Source: Amycolatopsis cihanbeyliensis
GTDB lineage: Bacteria; Actinomycetota; Actinomycetes; Mycobacteriales; Pseudonocardiaceae
Assembly (NCBI RefSeq): GCF_006715045.1
Contig: NZ_VFML01000001.1
Location: 2,696,501 to 2,760,500 of the forward strand
Length of the DNA: 64,000 nucleotides
Direction of reading: 5' to 3'
The position numbers and the translations under genes were made by a program. Below the pieces are notes generated by a model. That model did not search any database, was not told where the DNA came from, and saw only the letters and a program-made list of their open reading frames with translations. Positions 58,443 through 64,000 of the stretch are shown here, one piece after another. Position 1 is the stretch's first letter; each line of letters starts with the position of its first letter.

Positions 58443-58581
58443 GGGTTGTCTCCATCTGTGCCGGGTTGTTCTTCTCCGAGACCGCGCGGGTGCCCAGCCA
58501 GTCGGCGCAAGCGCGGACTACCCGCGTGATGGCGTCGCGCCCAACGGACGTACTGTTCCAATATCGGCATGACTGCAATCT

Positions 58582-58613
58582 ACGATGTATATATACAAAG
58601 GTACATACATCGT
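58582..58613. promoter_or_regulatory. AT-rich palindromic operator before the XRE-DUF397 pair
   Basis: ACGATGTAT (58582-58590) and its exact complement ATACATCGT (58605-58613) enclose a second palindrome, GTATATATAC (58587-58596). The AT content stands out from the high-GC flanks. It lies between the divergent 58442 and 58692 genes and is the natural site for the adjacent XRE protein. Confidence 0.6.
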
Positions 58614-58691
58614 TCGGGTGGAGCTGCTGTTGTCTCGTTGGTCAACTGCCACACTGTGGGTGACCAGGCCGAGCTGCAGGAGGGACACCAA

Positions 58692-59558
58692 GTGGTCGAC
58701 CATCGCTCCGATCCGTCCGCGCTGCGCTTTCTGATCGGGCACGACCTACGGGTGGCGCGAGAACAGGCCGGCTTGAAACAGTCCGAGGCCGCCAAGGCGC
58801 TCGGCTGTAGCCAGGCGAAGATCAACTATCTGGAGACCGGCAAGACGCAGCAGAAACCCGACGAAGTGACCGCGCTGCTCCGCTCCTACGGTGCGGACGT
58901 GGAACACGTCGACCGCATGGCCTCGCTGGCGGCACGTGCCGATCAGGGCACCTGGTGGGCACCCTTCGGTGACGTGCTGCCCAACTGGTTCAGGACCTTC
59001 GTTGGGCTGGAGGGGCTTGCCGCCGCCGAGTTCACCTACGAATCCCTCTTGTTGCCCGGTCAACTCCAGACGCCTGACTACGCATCCGCGCTGCTTGTTG
59101 GCAATCTCCAGGTCCCACCGATGGACGCACCGCAGGTCGTTCGCGCTCGCATGGCACGGCAGCGACTCGCCGACGACGCCAACCCGTTGCGCTTCCGTGC
59201 TGTCATCGAGGAATACGTCCTTGATCGCATCGTAGGCGGCCCACGGGTCATGCGGACGCAACTGGAACACCTGCTCACCCACATGCAACGTGACAATGTC
59301 GAGCTGCATGTCATGCCGGTCACCGTCGCGGTTCATGACGGGCTCGACGGTGACTTCCTGCTTCTGGACTTCGACGAAGCCCAGAGCATCGGCTACATCG
59401 AGTACCCCACGGGCGCCATCTACGTACAGGATCAAGATCAAGTCGCGGCGTATACTTTGTCAGCGGACCGGTTGTGCGCCGCAGCGCTGTCGGTGTCTGA
59501 TTCCGCCGACGCCATCGCCGCGCGCATCGAAACCTTGGCAACGAGTTCGGAGGACTGA
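58692..59558 (+). CDS. XRE regulator of the Scr1/DUF5753 type
   Basis: A 288-residue regulator. The helix-turn-helix is near the N-terminus (LRVAREQAGLKQSEAAKALG, CSQAKINYLETGK). The long C-terminal DUF5753-type domain follows (FVGLEGLAAAEFTYESLLLP, GQLQTPDYA, FRAVIEEYVLDRIVGG). The GTG at 58692 has GGAGGG about 7 nt upstream; the open frame before it is not coding. It is followed 2 nt later by a DUF397 gene, the standard pair considered antitoxin-like or developmental in actinomycetes. An AT-rich palindrome lies upstream. Confidence 0.9.
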   Translation: MVDHRSDPSALRFLIGHDLRVAREQAGLKQSEAAKALGCSQAKINYLETGKTQQKPDEVTALLRSYGADVEHVDRMASLAARADQGTWWAPFGDVLPNWFRTFVGLEGLAAAEFTYESLLLPGQLQTPDYASALLVGNLQVPPMDAPQVVRARMARQRLADDANPLRFRAVIEEYVLDRIVGGPRVMRTQLEHLLTHMQRDNVELHVMPVTVAVHDGLDGDFLLLDFDEAQSIGYIEYPTGAIYVQDQDQVAAYTLSADRLCAAALSVSDSADAIAARIETLATSSED

Positions 59559-59560
59559 GG

Positions 59561-59917
59561 ATGACAACCGCCGACCGCCTCGCGTGGCGAACGGCCAGCT
59601 ATAGCAGCGCTGGTGAGAACTGCGTCGAGGTGGCCCCGATAGCGGATGGCGTGGTGATCCGACACAGCAAGCACCCCACCGCCGGAACGATCACCTTCCC
59701 GTTCGGTGCGTGGGCAACATTTGTCCACGACGCCCGTAAGGGACTAGCCAGCACGAACGGCGTCGCCGCCATCACGACGATCGGCACCGACACCGTCGTG
59801 CGGTCGCTCACAACCACCATCGAACTGTACTTCGACGCCGAGGAGTGGTCCGCCTTCCTCGCCGGAGCGGCAGACGGCGAGTTCGATTTCACCAGGTGTC
59901 TTGCTGCCACTACCTGA
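59561..59917 (+). CDS. DUF397-domain protein
   Basis: A 118-residue protein. The core carries the DUF397 pattern: WRTASYSSAGENCVEVAPIA, VVIRHSKHPTAGTITF. A second strand-helix part, ELYFDAEEWSAFLAGAADGE, closes the domain. The family is paired with XRE regulators and is proposed to be a toxin-like or regulatory partner, without a proven activity. It starts 2 nt after the XRE stop, so the pair is coupled. Its end overlaps the decayed recombinase. Confidence 0.88.
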   Translation: MTTADRLAWRTASYSSAGENCVEVAPIADGVVIRHSKHPTAGTITFPFGAWATFVHDARKGLASTNGVAAITTIGTDTVVRSLTTTIELYFDAEEWSAFLAGAADGEFDFTRCLAATT

Positions 59918-60283
59918 TCGTGACAATGCCAATTAAGCATGGCTCAGCGCCCTCCGGCGTTGAACGTGCGCGGAGTAGACCGAACCCGCGCTCACCCAAC
60001 TCGATCAGCTTCTCCAGGTCAGGCGACTGCCGGAGCAGGTGGTCGGCGTGCCAAACCACGATCCCGTCCGACTCGCCCGACTCCACCCGCTCCAACAGCC
60101 GCTCCCACCCCCGGCCGCCGCACACCGCGCTTCCACGCCGACAACCCATCCTGTAGTTCCTCGCCCAACCTGGCGTCCACCCGGTCGATCACCTTGCGGT
60201 CATCGGCCCGCTGGGTGTCGATCTTCTCCAGCTCGCCCGTCTCCGGCACCCGCTGACAACCGGCCGTAGGAGCCCAGGCACAC
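59910..60283 (-). pseudogene. Remnant of a serine recombinase (catalytic domain)
   Basis: Three adjacent frames hold consecutive pieces of one serine recombinase N-terminal domain: VCLGSYGRLS, then ETGELEKIDTQRADDRKVID and GEELQDGLSAWKRGVRRPG, then GWERLLERVESGESDGIVVW with HADHLLRQSPDLEKLIELGE. Frameshifts lie near 60255 and 60120, and the large DNA-binding part is missing. It shows that an integrating element once sat here, next to the XRE-DUF397 and graspetide genes. Confidence 0.75.
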
Positions 60284-60557
60284 GCGCCCGATCGGCGCCC
60301 CCACCTGCGATAACACCGTGTTTGTGGCTCATGTCACCCAGAGTGCGACCGCAATGCAGGGTCGCCAACGGACCACACACAGCAGTGGTGCCCTTCTGTT
60401 TGAATCTGTCGCACTTCCGTATGAGATGCGCAAAACCATTGCCTGGAACGAACGGATCCAACAGAGTCGAACAGGCGTCGAAAAACCAGCAGTACACCTG
60501 GAATCCAACCTGAGTTACCCCATCCGGCGGAGTGCAGGCCGGTATCGGAGATTCGAA

Positions 60558-60612
60558 GATCAAACATTTCCCCAGGCAACCGTTCTCGGTTTGGTTGCGA
60601 TAATGTTTGATC
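60558..60612 (+). promoter_or_regulatory. Inverted-repeat operator of the DeoR gene
   Basis: GATCAAACATT (60558-60568) and its exact complement AATGTTTGATC (60602-60612) are 44 bp apart centre to centre, about four helical turns. GATAAT (60599-60604), a likely -10, overlaps the second arm. A third partial copy, TGTTTGAATC, is at 60397-60406. TGTTTGATC-type sites are typical of DeoR-family sugar regulators, so autoregulation through looping is likely. Confidence 0.65.
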
Positions 60613-60645
60613 TGTCGCCCGAGCCGGAGAGGAAGGACACCTCCC

Positions 60646-61458
60646 ATGCTGGCCAGCCAACGGCGCTCCCGAATCCTGGAGGAGGTGCAGCGCAGCGGTG
60701 CCGTGCGGGTGAGCGCACTCGTCGAGCACCTCGGCGTCTCGGATATGACGATCCGGCGTGACCTCGAGGTGCTGGCTCAGGAAGGCCGGCTACAGAAGGT
60801 GCACGGCGGGGCGGTGCTGCCCGGCGGGCCGAGCATCGAGGAGCCGGGCTTCGCCGCGAAGTCCGGCAGGCAGAACCCGGAGAAGCAGGCCATCGCGGCC
60901 GAGGCGCTGCGGTTGGTCGAACCCGGGATGGCGATAGGGCTTTCCGGCGGCACCACCACGTGGACCTTCGCCCGGCTGCTGCGCGACGTAGCCGATATCA
61001 CCGTGGTCACCAACTCCGTGCAGGTCGCCGACCTGTTCTCGGGTGAGCCACGCACGGACCAGACGGTGGTGCTCACCGGTGGCATCCGCACGCCCTCGGA
61101 GGCGCTGGTGGGCCCGTTCGCGGTGTCGGCGATCCGTTCGGTGAACCTCGACCTGATGTTCATGGGCGTGCACGGGATGGACCTGCGCAGCGGGTTCACC
61201 ACGCCGAACCTGGTCGAGGCGGAGACCGACCGCGCGTTCGTCGAGACCTCCCGCCGGTTCGTGGTCCTCGCCGACCACACAAAGTACGGGGTGCTGGGTA
61301 TCTCGACCATCGCCGGCATCGACGCCGCCGACGTGCTGATCACCGACTCCGGGCTGGCCGAGGAGCACCGGATCGTGCTGCGCGAGCGGGTCGGCGAGCT
61401 GGTCGTGGTGGACGCCGGCCCCGGTACGGGTGACGAGGCCGAGGAGCCCCCGGCGTAA
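60646..61458 (+). CDS. DeoR/GlpR-family sugar regulator
   Basis: A 270-residue repressor of normal family length. The helix-turn-helix covers about 3-58 (RRSRILEEVQRSGAVRVSAL, VEHLGVSDMTIRRDLEVL). The DeoR sensor domain (about 75-255), a phosphosugar-isomerase-like fold, has IGLSGGTTTWTFARLL and VVLADHTKYGVLGI. It should respond to a sugar phosphate. ATG 60646 has GGAAGG upstream. Its stop lies 4 nt from the stop of the convergent sugar-permease gene, so it is the probable regulator of that ABC importer. Its own promoter carries an 11-bp inverted repeat. Confidence 0.93.
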   Translation: MLASQRRSRILEEVQRSGAVRVSALVEHLGVSDMTIRRDLEVLAQEGRLQKVHGGAVLPGGPSIEEPGFAAKSGRQNPEKQAIAAEALRLVEPGMAIGLSGGTTTWTFARLLRDVADITVVTNSVQVADLFSGEPRTDQTVVLTGGIRTPSEALVGPFAVSAIRSVNLDLMFMGVHGMDLRSGFTTPNLVEAETDRAFVETSRRFVVLADHTKYGVLGISTIAGIDAADVLITDSGLAEEHRIVLRERVGELVVVDAGPGTGDEAEEPPA

Positions 61459-61462
61459 CCGG

Positions 61463-62455
61463 CTACCGGCCCTCCACCTTCGCCAGCCACCGCTGCGCGG
61501 TGACCACCACCAGCAGGATCGTGCCACTGATCACGGCCTGCCAGTTGGAGTTCAGCGAACCCACCTGGTTGATCACGTTGCGGATGACCTGCAGCAGCAG
61601 GACGCCCACCAGCGAACCCAGCACCGTGCCCGCCCCGCCGGTCAGCAACGTGCCGCCCAGCACGACCGCGGAGATCACCTCGAGTTCCATCCCGACGCCG
61701 AGGACGGTGACCCCGGAGGAGGTGTAGGAGGCCATCAGCAGGCCGCCGAACCCGGCCAGCACGCCGCAGGTGGTGTAGGCGATCACCTTGGTCCGCAGCA
61801 CCGGAAGGCCCATCAGGTCCGCCGCGTCCTCCTGCCCGCCGATGGCGAGCACCGTGGACCCGTACGAGCTGCGGCGCAGCAGCAGGCCGCCGATGCCGAA
61901 GGCCACCAGCACGATCCAGATCGGGTAGCCGATGCCCAGCAAGCCGCCCTGCGCCAGCTCGCGGAACGCCGAGCCCGGCGGCACCTTGTACGTCGTGGCG
62001 CCCTCGTCGCTGATCAGCAACAGCAGGCCGCGGGCGAACAGCAACCCGGCGAGCGTGACGATGAACGGGGGCAGCCCGCCCCTGGCGATCACCAGGCCCT
62101 GGACGAGCCCGATCGCGCCGCACACCACCAGCGGCACCAGCAGCGCCGCCAGGGTGCCGTACCGCGAACCCCACGCGGCCAGCACCCCGCCGAGCGCGAA
62201 CACCGAGCCGACCGAGAGGTCGATCCCGCCGGACATGATCACGAAGGTCATGCCGAGCGCGACCACCGCGAGGAAGGACGCCTGCAGCGCGATGTTCTCC
62301 AGGTTTCCCGCGGTGCCGAAGGAGTCGAAGGCGAGGGTCGCGGCGAGCACGGAAGCCACCAGGATCACCAGCGCGCCCTGCCGCTGTGCCACCCGCGCCA
62401 CGCGCGCCCTGGTGCCGCCGGAGCCGGCAGGCGCGGCCGCCACCGTTGTCGTCAT
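61463..62455 (-). CDS. Sugar ABC transporter permease (YjfF-like)
   Basis: A 330-residue permease with about ten membrane helices of the ribose/galactofuranose (BPD_transp_2) family. FLAVVALGMTFVIMSGGIDL and SVGSVFALGG is the family signature, and LEVISAVVLGGTLLTGGAGT is the conserved C-terminal loop. Its start overlaps the stop of the second permease (ATGA), so the two are coupled. The pairing and order with the next gene resemble E. coli YtfT-YjfF. The sugar is not determined. The 3' end meets the DeoR gene. Confidence 0.92.
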   Translation of the reverse strand: MTTTVAAAPAGSGGTRARVARVAQRQGALVILVASVLAATLAFDSFGTAGNLENIALQASFLAVVALGMTFVIMSGGIDLSVGSVFALGGVLAAWGSRYGTLAALLVPLVVCGAIGLVQGLVIARGGLPPFIVTLAGLLFARGLLLLISDEGATTYKVPPGSAFRELAQGGLLGIGYPIWIVLVAFGIGGLLLRRSSYGSTVLAIGGQEDAADLMGLPVLRTKVIAYTTCGVLAGFGGLLMASYTSSGVTVLGVGMELEVISAVVLGGTLLTGGAGTVLGSLVGVLLLQVIRNVINQVGSLNSNWQAVISGTILLVVVTAQRWLAKVEGR

Positions 62456-63444
62456 GGTCTCGCCTTCCTGCGCCCGAGTTGCACGTAGACCGCGGCCACC
62501 ACGATCACGGCCTGCGCGATCTGCGCCGTGGAGTCGGGGATGTCGTGGAAGATCAGCGTGGCGGTGATGAGCTGCATCAGCAGCGCGCCGGCGATGGTGC
62601 CCGCGATCCGCACCTGCCCACCGGACAGCGGTGTGCCGCCCAGCACCACGGCGGTGATCGCGGACAGCTCGACCAGCAGCCCCACCTTGGTCGGGTCGCT
62701 GGCCTGCGAACGGGCCGCCAGCAGCACCCCGGCCAGCGCGGCGAGCAGTCCACACAGGATGTATGTGGTCAGTAGCACCCTGGGTACCGGAAGCCCGCCG
62801 AGCTCCGCGGCCCGCTTGTTGCCGCCGATCGCCACCAGCTGCCTGCCGAAATTGCTGCGGCGCACCAGGAACCAGGTCACCGCCGCGACCACGGCCGCGA
62901 TCACCACCACATACGGGACACCGAGCAGGCTCCCCGAGCCCAGCGCGACCATCCCGGGGTCACGGATACTCTTGATCTCGCCGCCGAACAGGTTCGCGAC
63001 CCCGCGCCCGGCGACCATGATGCCGAGCGTGGCGATGATCGGCTGCACCCCGATCCGCGCCACGAGGGTGCCCGCGAGCGCACCGCTCACCCCGCCCGCG
63101 AGCACCGCGATCGCGATCGCCACGCCCGTGCCGTAGCCGATGTAGAGCGGGATCAGGGCGGCGGCCAGCGCCATCACCGCCCCCACCGAGAGGTCGATGC
63201 CCTGGGTGCCGATGACCAGCGCCATCCCCAGCGCCACGATGAGCACCGGGGTCACCTGGATGAGCTGTAGTCGCAGGGTCGCGTCGCTGACGAAGTTGTC
63301 CGTGATCGCGACGTTGATCGCCAGGAGCAACACCAGCGCCACGTAGACGCCGTTGCGCCGGATCCAGTCCGGGTCGATCCGCCGGCGCCGCGGGCGCTCC
63401 GGTTTCTCGCGCGACCGCGGCTTGCTGGCCAGCCGTTCACTCAT
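62452..63444 (-). CDS. Sugar ABC transporter permease (YtfT-like)
   Basis: A 330-residue permease of the same family. A basic N-terminal tail (SREKPERPRRRRIDPDW) precedes the helices, followed by the signature IVALGMALVIGTQGIDLSVG and the conserved LVELSAITAVVLGGTPLSGG loop. The start overlaps the end of the ATPase gene by 8 bp and the stop overlaps the next permease by 4 bp, so all three are tightly coupled. It forms a heteromeric channel with the YjfF-like protein. Confidence 0.92.
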   Translation of the reverse strand: MSERLASKPRSREKPERPRRRRIDPDWIRRNGVYVALVLLLAINVAITDNFVSDATLRLQLIQVTPVLIVALGMALVIGTQGIDLSVGAVMALAAALIPLYIGYGTGVAIAIAVLAGGVSGALAGTLVARIGVQPIIATLGIMVAGRGVANLFGGEIKSIRDPGMVALGSGSLLGVPYVVVIAAVVAAVTWFLVRRSNFGRQLVAIGGNKRAAELGGLPVPRVLLTTYILCGLLAALAGVLLAARSQASDPTKVGLLVELSAITAVVLGGTPLSGGQVRIAGTIAGALLMQLITATLIFHDIPDSTAQIAQAVIVVAAVYVQLGRRKARP

Positions 63445-64000
63445 CCGAACCCTCCTCGCCGGATCCGGCGTGCCCGGCCAGCGCCGCGAGCAGCGCGGCG
63501 CCGGTCATCCGGTCCCCGGCCAGCTCCCCCGTCACGGTGCCGTCGTGCAGCACCAGGATGCGGTCGGCGCCCTCGACCAGCTCGTCCATCTCGCTCGAGA
63601 CCAGCACCACCGCGAGCCCCTGCCCGGCCAGCTCGTCGATCAGCGCCTGCACCTCGGCCTTGGCCCCGACGTCGATGCCACGGGTGGGCTCGTCCAGCAG
63701 GAACACCGTGGGTTCGGTGCACAACCAGCGGGCGATCAACACCTTCTGCTGGTTACCACCGGACAGCTCCCGCACCGGCTGCCTCGGGTTCGCCACCTTG
63801 ATCCGCAGGCGACGCACGAAGGTGTCCACCAGCTCGTCGATCCGCCGCTCGGACAGGATGCCGGCCCGGGACAGCCGCGGCAGCACGGCCAGTGCGATGT
63901 TGTCGCGCACCGAGAGGCCGGGGATGATGCCCTCGGCCTTGCGGTCCTCGGACAGCAGCGCGATCCCGGCGCGCAGCGCGTGCCGCACCGAGTTCGGCCG
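63437..64000 (-). CDS. Sugar ABC transporter ATP-binding protein, C-terminal part (cut by window end)
   Basis: The last 180 or so residues of a double-ATPase sugar importer protein (RbsA/YtfR type). Visible are LLSEDRKAEGIIPGLSVRDN, the degenerate second-domain signature ELSGGNQQKVLIARWL, Walker B VFLLDEPTRGIDVGAK and VVLVSSEMDELVEGADR with the switch region. The frame is open to the window edge, so the first ATPase domain and any periplasmic-binding-protein gene are outside. It overlaps the downstream permease by 8 bp. Confidence 0.92.
   Translation of the reverse strand, partial: RPNSVRHALRAGIALLSEDRKAEGIIPGLSVRDNIALAVLPRLSRAGILSERRIDELVDTFVRRLRIKVANPRQPVRELSGGNQQKVLIARWLCTEPTVFLLDEPTRGIDVGAKAEVQALIDELAGQGLAVVLVSSEMDELVEGADRILVLHDGTVTGELAGDRMTGAALLAALAGHAGSGEEGSDE

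Noticed and set aside
58318..58578. An open frame on the minus strand overlapping the 58032-58442 gene and the palindromic operator
   Set aside because: The alternative frame has a proper ribosome site and a coherent protein, while this one covers the operator and ends in low-complexity sequence.

Overview
The window is high-GC actinomycete DNA, most like a Pseudonocardiaceae genome (Amycolatopsis-type relatives). This is an inference from codon bias, frequent GTG starts, a SigK/RskA locus, a UfaA1-like fatty-acid enzyme, XRE-DUF397 gene pairs and a graspetide cluster. No rRNA, tRNA or CRISPR array was seen.

Left part (1-19.7 kb): mostly core metabolism. It holds tyrosine catabolism (hppD with a divergent Lrp/AsnC regulator), threonine dehydratase (ilvA), both directions of transsulfuration (metB and cbs), a thiolase, a secreted 5'-nucleotidase-like enzyme, Bax-inhibitor-type and proline-rich membrane proteins, a class F sortase directly after its probable surface-protein substrate, an AcrA1-like double reductase and a DivIVA/Scy-like coiled-coil protein. 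Strong hairpin terminators separate the units.

SigK locus (19.7-26.5 kb): on the minus strand DUF1365 gene, sigK, rskA, a sulfite-oxidase-like molybdoenzyme and a fasciclin lipoprotein; on the plus strand a UfaA1-like methyltransferase and a DUF1295 protein. Three minus-strand transcription units carry the same promoter: a CCAATCC-like -35 exactly 22 bp upstream (start to start) of a CCGAAT -10. In two of them the -10 lies exactly 7 nt before the ATG, which predicts leaderless mRNAs.

Accessory part A (26.5-42.6 kb): a 21-bp periodic repeat, a wrecked DUF222/HNH gene, an XRE-ImmA/IrrE protein with an unknown partner and shared operator-like sites, TetR and NTF2-like genes, two lamin-tail-domain secreted proteins followed by a very large subtilase and its TrmB/LuxR-like neighbour, a lipoprotein, a truncated SDR, and a MarR/ABC-exporter pair. 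A second copy of the 21-bp repeat sits at 42.4 kb.

Middle (42.5-54.6 kb): a single-chain, eukaryote-like acyl-CoA carboxylase of 1829 residues, a broken MFS transporter, VOC, DoxX and LysE genes, an NAD(P)-binding protein, an XRE-cupin regulator divergent from a PLP aminotransferase, and a small monooxygenase.

Right part (54.6-64 kb): a complete graspetide (ATP-grasp RiPP) cassette of precursor, ATP-grasp ligase and PIMT-like methyltransferase with three small companion genes, next to an XRE-DUF397 pair and a decayed serine recombinase. Last come a DeoR regulator with an 11-bp inverted-repeat operator and the end of a ribose/galactofuranose-type ABC sugar importer that runs off the window.
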